Positions 23,284 to 31,771 of a stretch of DNA of 64,000 nt are shown in pieces. Numbering within the stretch: the stretch's first letter is position 1; each line of letters begins with the position of its first letter. The DNA lies in the NCBI RefSeq assembly GCF_011516645.4, contig NZ_CP088285.1:8512501-8576500 (forward strand), given 5' to 3'. This DNA comes from Bradyrhizobium septentrionale. GTDB taxonomy: Bacteria; Pseudomonadota; Alphaproteobacteria; Rhizobiales; Xanthobacteraceae. Under the pieces are notes generated by a model. The model worked only from the letters and a program-made list of their open reading frames with translations. It was not told the DNA's origin and did not search any database. The translations under genes and the position numbers were made by a program.

Positions 23284-23946
23284 ATGAGAACCATCACGGT
23301 CGAGCTGTTCCAGTTCGACGAGCTGAGCGACAAGGCCAAGGAGAAGGCCCGGGACTGGTACCGCAGCGCCAGCGAGGGCGACAACACCTTCGCCGAGTTC
23401 GTGATCGAGGACGCCGTCACGGTCGCGGAGTGCTTCGGCATCGAGCTTGACCAACGCTCCTATACCACCGTCGGCGGCAAGACCCGGTACGAGCCGAAGA
23501 TTTGGTGGCGAGGGTTCTGGAGCCAGGGTGACGGCGCGAGCTTCGAGGGGACCTTCCGCTCGCACGAGAAGGGCTCCGCCAAGCAGCGCATCAAGGCGCA
23601 CGCGCCGAAGGACGAGAAGCTACGCGAGATCGCCGCGACGATCGACGACCTGCAGCGCAAGTACCGCAAGCGCCTCTGGGCCAAGATCACCCAGCGGGAT
23701 AACCACTATGTCCACGCCTACACAATGAGCCTCGACGCGGAGGCGATCACTGCCGCCGGCAACGTCCGCGACGTTTCTGCCGAGGACGAGGAGGCGCTGC
23801 TCACGGCCATGCGCGACTTCGCCAACTGGATCTACCGACAGCTGGAGAAGGAATACAACCACCAGAACTCGGACGAGCAGATCGACGAGACGATCCGCGC
23901 CAACGAGTACGACTTCAAGGGCGATGGACGGAGGGCCTGTGCATGA
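23284..23946 (+). CDS. phage protein of the ELSDKAKEKARDWY family
   Basis: 220 aa. The N-terminus TVELFQFDELSDKAKEKARDWY matches a family found in many phages and often labelled antitoxin-like without evidence. A predicted coiled coil lies near residue 110 (REIAATIDDLQRKYRKRL). Acidic C-terminus. Function unknown. Confidence 0.65.
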   Translation: MRTITVELFQFDELSDKAKEKARDWYRSASEGDNTFAEFVIEDAVTVAECFGIELDQRSYTTVGGKTRYEPKIWWRGFWSQGDGASFEGTFRSHEKGSAKQRIKAHAPKDEKLREIAATIDDLQRKYRKRLWAKITQRDNHYVHAYTMSLDAEAITAAGNVRDVSAEDEEALLTAMRDFANWIYRQLEKEYNHQNSDEQIDETIRANEYDFKGDGRRACA

Positions 23947-24167
23947 GCGTCCAGATCGCCCGCGATTCCTTCGCCCGTCAGGACCTGTGCCGCGAGGTCG
24001 TCGCAACCTCGCAGGACTGCGATTGGTGCGGCGGCTTCCGCTATCGCAGCGGCCGCAAGCTGCAGGCCCTGTTCCGCTACAGCACCGAGACCAACGGCGG
24101 CCGCACGCACGAGCATCGCGGCCTGTTCTGCTCGAAGGGCTGTCACGACAGCTACCACGACCAATGA
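23943..24167 (+). CDS. zinc-finger protein (74 aa)
   Basis: ATGA overlap with the previous gene. CDWCGGFRYRSG and FCSKGCHDSY provide four Cys in a zinc-binding arrangement. Basic middle. Probably zinc-stabilised; function unknown. Confidence 0.65.
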   Translation: MSVQIARDSFARQDLCREVVATSQDCDWCGGFRYRSGRKLQALFRYSTETNGGRTHEHRGLFCSKGCHDSYHDQ

Positions 24168-24316
24168 GCAAGCCCGTCTACATGGTGTTGCGCCGGGCGG
24201 AGCCCGGCACGCACTACGTGCTTGCGACCCATCGCAAGTTCTATCGCTACAGCGAGGCCGCCCTGTTCACCCAGAGCCTCGCTGTTTCCTGCAACCCCAT
24301 CATCCTGATGATCTGA
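24164..24316 (+). CDS. hypothetical protein (50 aa)
   Basis: ATG overlaps the previous stop. Beta-rich, hydrophobic C-terminus (SLAVSCNPIILMI). No family recognised. Confidence 0.5.
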   Translation: MSKPVYMVLRRAEPGTHYVLATHRKFYRYSEAALFTQSLAVSCNPIILMI

Positions 24317-24330
24317 CAAGGAGACCAACC

Positions 24331-24579
24331 GTGAGTGAGAAACCCGAACTCTGTTACGTCGTGGTGCCCGGCAATGAGCCGGGCAACCGCATCGGCATCG
24401 TCAAGCGCGGCGAGGCCGGCTACTACCTCACCGACTTCGATAATGACGAGGTGCCGATGTCGGCGGTGGAGGAAGCTGTCGACGAGCTGAACGATCGCCT
24501 CGGCGTCACCGCCGAGGAGGCGATGCGCATGAAGTCCGGCTCGATGTTCGGCTGGGACACTCCGGCGGCAAGGGAGTGA
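24331..24579 (+). CDS. hypothetical protein (82 aa)
   Basis: GTG start set by AAGGAGACCAACC. First half beta-rich (LCYVVVPGNEPGNRIGIV), second half acidic helix (VEEAVDELNDRLGVTAEE). No family recognised. Confidence 0.65.
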   Translation: MSEKPELCYVVVPGNEPGNRIGIVKRGEAGYYLTDFDNDEVPMSAVEEAVDELNDRLGVTAEEAMRMKSGSMFGWDTPAARE

Positions 24580-24582
24580 GCG

Positions 24583-25017
24583 ATGCAGCGCAACACCCCC
24601 ACCTTCCGCTGGAAGCTCTCCTACATGGGCGGCGTCGAGTACGAGGTTCACGACGAGACCGGCAGCTATCTGGTCGAGATCGCGATGCGCAGTCCCAACA
24701 GCTACCACCTGTCGGTCTGCAACGGCGATGACGTCCGCTCCGAGGTCAAGTCCCGGGTCGGTATCCTGCGCCGGTGCAGCTGCATCCGCCGCGCCGACGG
24801 CTCGTGGACCTTCGAGGTCGGCCCCGAGGTCGTCGACGCCTTCAACGAGTGGCGCATGGAGCAGCACTTCATGTGGCTCGCCCAGCTGGAGGCGCAGCCG
24901 GAACGCTACGGCGTCATCGGCCCTGACGACGAGTTCCGGCGACTGCCGCTCATGGCACGCGGCGGCGACTACCGGTTCGGAGAGCATGTCTGGGAGGTCA
25001 CCCATGCCCTCGCATGA
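24583..25017 (+). CDS. hypothetical protein (144 aa)
   Basis: ATG 3 bp after the previous stop. Beta-rich N-terminal half, helical C-terminal half (FNEWRMEQHFMWLAQLEAQ). No family recognised. Overlaps the next start. Confidence 0.65.
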   Translation: MQRNTPTFRWKLSYMGGVEYEVHDETGSYLVEIAMRSPNSYHLSVCNGDDVRSEVKSRVGILRRCSCIRRADGSWTFEVGPEVVDAFNEWRMEQHFMWLAQLEAQPERYGVIGPDDEFRRLPLMARGGDYRFGEHVWEVTHALA

Positions 25018-25351
25018 CAATGACAACGTCACCCCGGTCATCTTCCGGGCGTGCACCTTCAAGGAGCCCGAGGGACGCGCGGCGGAGATCACCGCCGTGT
25101 TCCCTGCCGAGTTGGGAGCCTACGACGCCAACACCATGAGCTGCTATGCGCACCTCGGGCAGCACGGCATCTGTGATGTCGGCTGGTACATCCGCACGAG
25201 GCCCGCCACACCGGAAGAGTATGCAGACCTCAAGCGAGAGCTGGAGGCCGCGCCCTTTGGTTACCGGTTCAAGGTCTATGACCGGATGCAGCCGTGGATG
25301 CGGACGGCGCGTCTCGCGCAGGAGCGATCGCTCCGAGGGCGAGGCGCGTGA
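25004..25351 (+). CDS. hypothetical protein (115 aa)
   Basis: ATG at 25004 inside the end of the previous gene (14-nt overlap). Contains SCYAHLGQHGICDVGWYI and a basic C-terminus. No family recognised. Coupled to the next gene by TGATG. Confidence 0.6.
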   Translation: MPSHDNDNVTPVIFRACTFKEPEGRAAEITAVFPAELGAYDANTMSCYAHLGQHGICDVGWYIRTRPATPEEYADLKRELEAAPFGYRFKVYDRMQPWMRTARLAQERSLRGRGA

Positions 25352-25590
25352 TGGCGACCGATCGCATGACCCACGACTGGCAGCCGCTCCCGGCTGCTGA
25401 CGGATGCGCGACCAAGGGGAAATGGGAGCACGTCCCCGGCAAGCCGGCCTGCCTCGTGCGGACCGAGCCGACGCCGCAGGGTTTCCTGTGGCAGCACGGC
25501 AAGCAATACGGCTTCGGCAAGACCCTTGCCGAGGCCAAGGAGTGGGCGGAGGCAGCCAGAGAGTTCTGGCCGCGTCACCTGCCCGGATAA
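25351..25590 (+). CDS. hypothetical protein (79 aa)
   Basis: ATG at 25351 overlaps the previous stop. Trp-rich (HDWQPLPA, KGKWEHVPG, KEWAEAAREFW). No family recognised. Confidence 0.6.
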   Translation: MATDRMTHDWQPLPAADGCATKGKWEHVPGKPACLVRTEPTPQGFLWQHGKQYGFGKTLAEAKEWAEAAREFWPRHLPG

Positions 25591-25600
25591 CGACGCCCCC

Positions 25601-25628
25601 GCGCGACCGATTTCGCAGATCGCCGCGC
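25601..25628 (+). repeat. TTCGCAG-loop hairpin 7
   Basis: Inner stem CGAT/ATCG and outer stem GCGCG/CGCGC separated by a small internal loop. Confidence 0.8.
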
Positions 25629-25668
25629 GAGCCCCACCCGGATCACTTCACACAAGGAGACCATCACC

Positions 25669-26637
25669 ATGGGTTACACCCACTATTGGACGCAGAAGCG
25701 CAACTTCACCATCGCTCAGTGGCAGCAGATCATCGTCGACCTCAAGGCGATCCTGGCCCACGCCCAGCACGTCGAGGGCATCGTGCTCGCCGGCTCCATG
25801 GGCGAAGGCAAGACCTCGCCGGAGTTCACCGACGATCTGATCGCCTTTAACGGGCTCGGCGACGACAGCCACGAGAGCTTCTACATTCAGCGGAAGCGGA
25901 CGCTGGAGGAGTGGCAGAGCAAGGATCGACTCGGCTGGTCGTTCTGCAAGACGGCGCACAAGCCCTACGACCGCGTCGTCGTTGCCTGCCTGTGCTACCT
26001 CGCAACCGTGACGCGGAAGGAGGACCCCGCGACGCATGAGCCGATCATCGGCAGCGAGGCGTTCTCGGTGACCTCGGACGGTGACAGCACCGACTTCCTC
26101 GCCGGCCTCGACATGGCGCGGGTGGCGCTGCCGCAATATGGCAACGTCCTCGACCTGCCGCTCTCGCTGATGGAGGACGACCGCTGGTGCGCGCCGTGGG
26201 TCAGCCTCTGCGGCGACAGACCGAAGTACGATGTCCGCTTCTGCGTCGACGGCCACGGCTACGTGCTCAAGGGCAAGCAGAGCTACCGCTTCGACACCCA
26301 CGAGTCGATGGCGCGTTGGCTGAACGGATGCAAGCGCGTCGAGTTCAAGGGCGGTCGTCACAGCGATTACACGGTGCGCTGGAATGACCGGCTGCAGGAC
26401 AACTATCGCATCGAGCCGAACATCTGGAACGCGACCGGATCGTTCGACAAGGCGCGGCACGCCCGTATCCAGCCAGCGCAAGAGGCTGCGCTGTCGGCGC
26501 TGTTCCCGGCGCCCGCTGCCAACGCGCATCAGCCGCCGGCATTCGTTCGCCCCGGCCAGATGCCGGAGAACGGCGGACGCGAGTTCTGCTACAGCGTCAC
26601 CGAGCTGCTCGACCGCCTGTCGGTGAAGGCGGCCTGA
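25669..26637 (+). CDS. conserved phage protein of the GYTHYW family (322 aa)
   Basis: Begins MGYTHYWTQKRNF, a start shared by a family of phage proteins of unknown function. AAGGAGACCATCACC precedes the ATG. The product is soluble, rich in aromatic and Asp residues, with no recognised catalytic motif. One of the largest genes of the block. Confidence 0.7.
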   Translation: MGYTHYWTQKRNFTIAQWQQIIVDLKAILAHAQHVEGIVLAGSMGEGKTSPEFTDDLIAFNGLGDDSHESFYIQRKRTLEEWQSKDRLGWSFCKTAHKPYDRVVVACLCYLATVTRKEDPATHEPIIGSEAFSVTSDGDSTDFLAGLDMARVALPQYGNVLDLPLSLMEDDRWCAPWVSLCGDRPKYDVRFCVDGHGYVLKGKQSYRFDTHESMARWLNGCKRVEFKGGRHSDYTVRWNDRLQDNYRIEPNIWNATGSFDKARHARIQPAQEAALSALFPAPAANAHQPPAFVRPGQMPENGGREFCYSVTELLDRLSVKAA

Positions 26638-26646
26638 CACCCGATA

Positions 26647-26679
26647 CCGCGCGACGGCTTTCGCAGAGCCGCCGCGCGG
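26647..26679 (+). repeat. TTCGCAG-loop hairpin 8
   Basis: Inner stem CGGCT/AGCCG and outer stem CCGCGCG/CGCGCGG joined by one A-C mismatch, 12 pairs in all. Confidence 0.9.
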
Positions 26680-26709
26680 CCCATCCCCATCATCATCAAG
26701 GAGACCAAC

Positions 26710-26979
26710 ATGACCCGCATTATCCTCAAGTGCTATCCCGCCTCCCGCGTTGACGGCAACGTCCAGATCGCGGTGACCTCCGACGGCCCGCACCCGCAGC
26801 GGACCGTGGAGATCGTCCGCGCGGCCGAAGCCGAGGCCGAGTTCAAGGCCTACTGCGCGGAGGTCGAGGCCACCGGCAAGGGCGCGGCCGTCTCGATGTC
26901 GCTCGGTCGCGGCGAGCGCGCCCCGAACGGCTTCCACAAGCTGCCCGGCGCCAAGACCTTCCACCCCGTCAACATCTGA
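26710..26979 (+). CDS. hypothetical protein (89 aa)
   Basis: ATG after AAGGAGACCAAC. Alpha/beta with an Ala/Glu helix (AAEAEAEFKAYCAEVEATG). No family recognised. Confidence 0.65.
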   Translation: MTRIILKCYPASRVDGNVQIAVTSDGPHPQRTVEIVRAAEAEAEFKAYCAEVEATGKGAAVSMSLGRGERAPNGFHKLPGAKTFHPVNI

Positions 26980-26987
26980 CGATCAAC

Positions 26988-27010
26988 GGCCCCGCTTCGC
27001 AGGCGGGGCC
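26988..27010 (+). repeat. TTCGCAG-loop hairpin 9
   Basis: Eight-base perfect stem GGCCCCGC/GCGGGGCC. Confidence 0.9.
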
Positions 27011-27038
27011 CCTTCCCCATCACAAGGAGACCAGACCA

Positions 27039-28397
27039 ATGAACGCTCATGTCAAGATCGGGCAAGAGATCGCCCGCCAACGCAGCCTGCCCGAGATCAT
27101 CGCCGAATACGAGGCGAAGGCGCAGGCAATCTCCGACGGCCTGCGCGCCTGCGGCAAGGCGCAACTCGACCTGCAGACGACGGCAACGCTTGCCGGCGTC
27201 TACGGCAACAGCCACCTCGACTTCAAACTGCCGTCCGAGCGAGACCTGCACCAGCACCTGCTCAGGTCCGCGTGGCTGCACGCCTACGCTGGCTGCAACA
27301 TCGAACTCCTGTCGTCGCCGACCGACAAGAGCCTGTGGAAGCAGCAACTGGAGAAGCTCCCGCCCTTCACGCTGGAGAACATCCGCGAGCTGTTCGGTAA
27401 GTTCCTGATCGACCCCCGCGCCAGTATGCTGCGCGGGCTCGCCGAGGTGTTCTGTGGCCTGGACCAAGCCTTCAAGAGCCACGACGTCGTCAAGATCGGC
27501 GTCAAGGGTCTGCCGAAGCGCATCATCATGTCGGGCTTCTCCAAGTATTCGACCTACGGTCGGGAAAAGCTGGAGACGGTCCTCAATGCGCTGGCTGCCT
27601 ATCAGGGCAAGCCATTGGTCGATCACGTCGAGCTGAGCGCTATCTTCGACAACGAGGACGCGCTGCTCAAGGCAGGGACGCTGACGAAGTACGACAAGAC
27701 CACGATCGACCATCCCGCCCGTGGCGTCCGCCTGCGCACATTCTCCAACGGCAACGGTCACCTGTTCTTTGAGCCCGACACGCTCAAGGACGTGAACCTG
27801 GCCCTCGCCGAGTTCTACGGCGACGTGCTGCCCGACACCCCGGACGAGAACCCGGTCAAGGCGAAGTCGACCGCGGTCTCCAAGGACCTGCAGTACTACC
27901 CGACGCCGGCGAAGGTGGTGGACGACGTGATCTATCCGATCGCTCACCTGCTCAAGGGCGCCAAGGTGCTGGAGCCGAACTGCGGCTGTGGCCGCTTCAT
28001 GGTGGCGCTGCGCAAGAAAGGCGCCGACGTCTACGGCGTGGAAGTCGACGCCGGCCGCGCAGCGCTGTGCCGCGCACTGGGCCTGACGGTGTTGCACGCA
28101 AACTTCCTCGAGCTCGCGCCGCGCGCGGAGTTCAAGTTCGTGTTCATGAACCCACCGTTCTACGGCAGGCACTACGCACTGCATGTCCGGCACGCCTTCG
28201 ACTTCCTTGAGCCGGGCGGCACGTTGAAGGCGATCCTTCCGATCACCGCGCGCGACCACGGCCTACTCGATGATCTGATCGGCAAGCGAGATAGCTGGAA
28301 CAGCGCGTGGAACGACCTTCCGGTCGGCTCCTTCTCGGAGAGCGGAACCAACATCAACACCACCGTGCTCACCCTCCACAAGCCGGGCCGGAGGTGA
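27039..28397 (+). CDS. DUF4942-domain DNA methyltransferase (N6-adenine type)
   Basis: 452 aa. Residues about 60-250 fit the DUF4942 domain often found before phage methyltransferases. The C-terminal part holds motif I (VLEPNCGCGRFMVAL, AdoMet binding) and motif IV NPPF (FVFMNPPFYG), as in N6-adenine DNA methyltransferases. It probably methylates element or host DNA; target unknown. Preceded by hairpin 9 and AAGGAGACC. Confidence 0.8.
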   Translation: MNAHVKIGQEIARQRSLPEIIAEYEAKAQAISDGLRACGKAQLDLQTTATLAGVYGNSHLDFKLPSERDLHQHLLRSAWLHAYAGCNIELLSSPTDKSLWKQQLEKLPPFTLENIRELFGKFLIDPRASMLRGLAEVFCGLDQAFKSHDVVKIGVKGLPKRIIMSGFSKYSTYGREKLETVLNALAAYQGKPLVDHVELSAIFDNEDALLKAGTLTKYDKTTIDHPARGVRLRTFSNGNGHLFFEPDTLKDVNLALAEFYGDVLPDTPDENPVKAKSTAVSKDLQYYPTPAKVVDDVIYPIAHLLKGAKVLEPNCGCGRFMVALRKKGADVYGVEVDAGRAALCRALGLTVLHANFLELAPRAEFKFVFMNPPFYGRHYALHVRHAFDFLEPGGTLKAILPITARDHGLLDDLIGKRDSWNSAWNDLPVGSFSESGTNINTTVLTLHKPGRR

Positions 28398-28400
28398 GCT

Positions 28401-28601
28401 ATGGCCCTGCACACTTACACCGACTACTGCAAAGGCCTTTTCGGAGTGAACGATGGCTTCACTGGCGTCGTCTACTCCGACACCGGTCGCCTCAACTACG
28501 CCGCCGTCGTCAACGGCAGAATGCTGCAAAACAAACGCGGCATGAACCGATGGTTCGGTAGCGCCGAGGCCGCCCAGAAGGCAATCGAGGCGGAGGACTG
28601 A
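28401..28601 (+). CDS. hypothetical protein (66 aa)
   Basis: ATG 3 bp after the methyltransferase stop, with GGAGGTGAGCT upstream inside the previous gene. Mixed alpha/beta. No family recognised. Confidence 0.6.
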   Translation: MALHTYTDYCKGLFGVNDGFTGVVYSDTGRLNYAAVVNGRMLQNKRGMNRWFGSAEAAQKAIEAED

Positions 28602-28604
28602 ACC

Positions 28605-28850
28605 ATGACAAACCTCGGACCACTGCAGCGCTATCGTGATGCACTGATCGACGTCGATCAGCCGGCAAGCGCATATGCGATCGCCCTCGTCAACATTCTC
28701 AAACGGATGGCGGAGATCGAGAGCCGGAGCGTCACCAAGAGCCACTACCGGGACCTCGGCCCCGATGAACAGGACGAACCGCCGACCGGCGACACCTACA
28801 ATGAGCTGTGGGACGCCGTGCTCGACGAGATCAAGGCCATCACCACCTAA
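28605..28850 (+). CDS. hypothetical protein (81 aa)
   Basis: ATG 3 bp after the previous stop. Helical (YAIALVNILKRMAEIE) and acidic. No family recognised. Confidence 0.6.
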   Translation: MTNLGPLQRYRDALIDVDQPASAYAIALVNILKRMAEIESRSVTKSHYRDLGPDEQDEPPTGDTYNELWDAVLDEIKAITT

Positions 28851-28855
28851 GTCCC

Positions 28856-28872
28856 GGGCTTTCGCAGAGCCC
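28856..28872 (+). repeat. TTCGCAG-loop hairpin 10
   Basis: Stem GGGCT/AGCCC, starting 5 nt after the previous stop; AAGGAGACC follows. Confidence 0.8.
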
Positions 28873-28893
28873 TCAATCCAAGGAGACCACCAC

Positions 28894-29331
28894 ATGAAGA
28901 TCTTTATCGTGCAGTCCGAACACTTCCACGTGCCCGGCAACCCGATATCCCTCCACGCCACCATGGAGGGCGCCGCGCGCGAAGCCGCCGACCTTGTCAA
29001 CGATATGCTTGAATGGATCGACCAGCCGGAGGACGCCAAGCCGGAGACGTGGGAAGCGGACCTGCTCCGTGCCCGCACCCTGCGCGCCGAGCAGATGGAT
29101 TGTGATCTCGACGAGCTTGGCGAGGACGACGGCGACGTCTGGATCACCGAGAAGGAGGTCGAGGTTCCGATCATCGGCAAGATGCTCGCCATGCTCGATC
29201 GCATCCACGGCACCATGGAGGAGGATCTCAAGAACGCCGATCAAGGCGAGAAGGACCTCTTCAATGAGATTGGCTGCCTGATCGCGGAAGCGAAGGGCGA
29301 GTACGACCCGAACGCCGCCACCGGCTCTTAA
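28894..29331 (+). CDS. hypothetical acidic protein (145 aa)
   Basis: ATG at 28894 after AAGGAGACCACCAC. Mostly helical and very acidic (DCDLDELGEDDGDVWITE). DNA-mimic behaviour, as in some anti-restriction proteins, is conceivable but unproven. Confidence 0.65.
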   Translation: MKIFIVQSEHFHVPGNPISLHATMEGAAREAADLVNDMLEWIDQPEDAKPETWEADLLRARTLRAEQMDCDLDELGEDDGDVWITEKEVEVPIIGKMLAMLDRIHGTMEEDLKNADQGEKDLFNEIGCLIAEAKGEYDPNAATGS

Positions 29332-29339
29332 CCACCCCC

Positions 29340-29354
29340 GGGCTTCGCAGGCCC
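29340..29354 (+). repeat. TTCGCAG-loop hairpin 11
   Basis: Stem GGGC/GCCC; AAGGAGACC 5 nt downstream. Confidence 0.7.
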
Positions 29355-29374
29355 ATCACAAGGAGACCAAGACT

Positions 29375-29971
29375 ATGCCTGATACCACATGGACCACGAT
29401 GCGCGTCGGCGGCGCGCTGCCGTCCGACAAGATCGAAGCGCTCCTCGAAGCAATCGAGAACGACTTCTCCTACGAATGTCAGGAGGCGCCCGACGACGAA
29501 GAGGATCTTCGTGCGATCGTCGCCAAGGGGGAGAGCGTCAAGCTGCAGGCGCACGTCTACGGCAACCCGGATAGGGTCGTCGCCTTCTGCAAGGAGAACG
29601 GCCTGCCGTTCTGGATGCACTGCGAGGCTGGCTACGAGTGGGACGCCTTCATCTCGATCTGGGCGCCCGGCATGGCGAAGGAGGAAGAGTGCCCGGCCTC
29701 CGGGCAGGGCTACACACCGCAGGTCGATCTCTCGACCCTGCGAACGTGGGCCGGCAACGGCATCCTGATGCTCATAAAGGATGTCGAGCGCTTCGAGAGT
29801 GAGCGCGTCCCGCCGCTCACCATCACCGAGATGGTGGAGGACGGCGAACCGTTCGGCGCCATCACGCCGTCGGGTGATCGCCTCGATCACTGGGACGAGC
29901 GGCTGCGCGCCGCCGACTGCACCCCGATCTACCGCATGGTGCCGAAGGTGGAGAAGCCCGATGTCCGCTGA
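29375..29971 (+). CDS. hypothetical protein (198 aa)
   Basis: AAGGAGACCAAGACT before the ATG. Aromatic and acidic, with FWMHCEAGYEWDAFISIW as the most distinctive segment. No family recognised. Overlaps the next gene by 11 nt. Confidence 0.65.
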   Translation: MPDTTWTTMRVGGALPSDKIEALLEAIENDFSYECQEAPDDEEDLRAIVAKGESVKLQAHVYGNPDRVVAFCKENGLPFWMHCEAGYEWDAFISIWAPGMAKEEECPASGQGYTPQVDLSTLRTWAGNGILMLIKDVERFESERVPPLTITEMVEDGEPFGAITPSGDRLDHWDERLRAADCTPIYRMVPKVEKPDVR

Positions 29972-30341
29972 ACTCGTCGCCATCGTCATCGTCAAGGACG
30001 GCTGCGTGATCGACGCCATCGTCCCCGACGGCGTCCGCGTCATCGTCAAGGACTACGACGTGCAGGACGCTGACCCCGATCACCTGCGCGACGACCGCGG
30101 CCCTTTCACCCAAGACGAATGGACCCACCGCCGCCTCAAGACGCCCGGCTGTCAGCACCAGCACGAGGGCGAACCGCACTGTCAGCCCGTGTTCCTCAAT
30201 AGCTACCACTGCGACACATGCGACGTGTCGTGGGAGGACAGTCACTCATGCGGATGCGACGACGAGTGTCCGGAGTGCGGGGCCGACACCAGCCCCGAGA
30301 CCTCGGAGGAGACCGCACCGTGCGCTTGCGAAAGCCTCTGA
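29961..30341 (+). CDS. zinc-ribbon protein (126 aa)
   Basis: ATG at 29961. First 55 residues alpha/beta; then YHCDTCDVSWEDSHSCGCDD and CPECGAD supply at least six Cys in zinc-ribbon spacing. The acidic end is EETAPCACESL. Function unknown. Confidence 0.65.
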   Translation: MSAELVAIVIVKDGCVIDAIVPDGVRVIVKDYDVQDADPDHLRDDRGPFTQDEWTHRRLKTPGCQHQHEGEPHCQPVFLNSYHCDTCDVSWEDSHSCGCDDECPECGADTSPETSEETAPCACESL

Positions 30342-30424
30342 GCACATTCGACCGAGACCTCACGTTCTTCATGATCGGCGCCGCTGTCGGCGCCCTCATG
30401 GCGATCGGGTGGCAACTTCACTAA
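30320..30424 (+). CDS. small membrane protein (34 aa)
   Basis: GTG at 30320 is set by GGAGGAGACCGCACC just upstream. Basic start (RLRKPLSTFDRD) then one membrane segment (FFMIGAAVGALMAIGW). It overlaps the previous gene by 22 nt. Function unknown. Confidence 0.5.
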   Translation: MRLRKPLSTFDRDLTFFMIGAAVGALMAIGWQLH

Positions 30425-30435
30425 CCAATCCCAAC

Positions 30436-30450
30436 GGGCTTCGCAGGCCC
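30436..30450 (+). repeat. TTCGCAG-loop hairpin 12
   Basis: Stem GGGC/GCCC; leader nearly identical to that of hairpin 11, including CCCATCA and AAGGAGACCAAGACTATG. Confidence 0.7.
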
Positions 30451-30471
30451 ATCATCAAGGAGACCAAGACT

Positions 30472-31710
30472 ATGAGTCATTTCGCAGTTCTAGTGATCTC
30501 GCCGACCGAGCTCACCAAGGAAACGATCAAGCCGATGCTGCAGCCTTGGCACGAGTTCGAGTGCACCGGCTTCGATGACCAATATGTCGTCGATGTCGAC
30601 AAGACTGAAGAGGTCCTCGCCGAGTATCGCGAGCAGACCCGCTCGATGATCCGTTCCCCTGACGGCATTCAGGTCGCGGCCCACGACGATCGGTTCTACC
30701 GCAACCCGACCGAGCAGGAGCAGCAGATCATGGGCAAAGTCCCGGGCACGGGAAGTCGCGGCGATTTGTCGTGGACGAGCAAGGACTGGGGTGACGGCCG
30801 GGGCTATCGCGGCAAGGTGCACTTCGTGCCTGACGGATATAGCAAGGTGGAAGTGCCGTGCAGCGAGGTCATGACCATCGCCGAGTTTATCGACTGGTGG
30901 CACAGCGGCAAGATCGTTCGCAGCGAGGCCGAGATCGACCGGAGCGGCGAGCACAAATACGGCTACGCGCTCATTGCCGAGAACGGCGATTTGATCCGGA
31001 TGATCGACCGCACCAACCCGAACCGGAAATGGGACTGGTGGGCGGTTGGTGGCCGCTGGTCGGGCATGCTCGCCGCTCCCGGCTACGATCCCGAGAAAGA
31101 CCCGGCCAATCAGGAGACCTGCACCCTGTGTGGCGGTTCCGGCAAGCGTACGTTTCGGGCGGAGGAGATCGTCTGCAACAAGTGCGATGGCAGGGGCACT
31201 GCGGTCAAGTGGCCGAGCAGCTGGGTCGACACCGGCAACCACGCCCAGCTCAAGGACATCCCGCTGGAGGCGATCCGCAACCACGCCGAGATCGAGGCGC
31301 TCAAGCGGTTCGACGAGGCGCAGGAGGTGATCGCCGGCCGGGGCTTCAAACGGTGGGACGAGGTCAAGGCCGACAATGGCGGCGACATCGACAAGACCCG
31401 CGAGGCCTACCGCGGCCAGCAAGTGCTCAAGGACCTCGAGGAAGCCAAGCTGGTCAGCTTCTTCGATGACGACGAGATCATCGGACTGTTCTGGATGTCA
31501 CGCGCAGATCGGGCCACCCGCGCTCGCAACAACGCGCTTCGCACCTTCGCCGTCGTCAAGGACGGTCAGTGGTACGAGCGCGGCGAGATGGGTTGGTTCG
31601 GGTGCGTCGCTGACGAGAAGGACTCCGAACAATGGTCGCGCGAGTTCGCGGCCCTGCTCGACGGCCTGCCGCCCGAAACCTGGCTCGCCGTCGTCGACTG
31701 CCACATCTGA
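30472..31710 (+). CDS. conserved phage protein with DnaJ-like Cys motifs (412 aa)
   Basis: MSHFAVLVI...WHEFECTGFDD is the start of a family seen in phages of several phyla, function unknown. Residues about 220-250 hold CTLCGGSGKR and CNKCDGRGTA, two CxxCxGxG repeats as in DnaJ zinc domains. WDWWAVGGRWSG before them is also conserved. Probably a zinc-stabilised protein. Confidence 0.7.
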   Translation: MSHFAVLVISPTELTKETIKPMLQPWHEFECTGFDDQYVVDVDKTEEVLAEYREQTRSMIRSPDGIQVAAHDDRFYRNPTEQEQQIMGKVPGTGSRGDLSWTSKDWGDGRGYRGKVHFVPDGYSKVEVPCSEVMTIAEFIDWWHSGKIVRSEAEIDRSGEHKYGYALIAENGDLIRMIDRTNPNRKWDWWAVGGRWSGMLAAPGYDPEKDPANQETCTLCGGSGKRTFRAEEIVCNKCDGRGTAVKWPSSWVDTGNHAQLKDIPLEAIRNHAEIEALKRFDEAQEVIAGRGFKRWDEVKADNGGDIDKTREAYRGQQVLKDLEEAKLVSFFDDDEIIGLFWMSRADRATRARNNALRTFAVVKDGQWYERGEMGWFGCVADEKDSEQWSREFAALLDGLPPETWLAVVDCHI

Positions 31711-31725
31711 TCTGAAACCCCAACC

Positions 31726-31748
31726 GGGGCCGCTTCGCAGGCGGCCCC
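31726..31748 (+). repeat. TTCGCAG-loop hairpin 13
   Basis: Eight-base perfect stem GGGGCCGC/GCGGCCCC. Confidence 0.9.
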
Positions 31749-31771
31749 ATCATTCCACAAGGAGACCAACT

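Noticed and set aside
26850..28259. A 469-codon open frame on the minus strand, opposite the methyltransferase
   Set aside because: It mirrors the coding frame of a well-supported gene in GC-rich DNA, has no ribosome site and its product resembles no family. The same holds for 25648-26964 opposite the GYTHYW gene.
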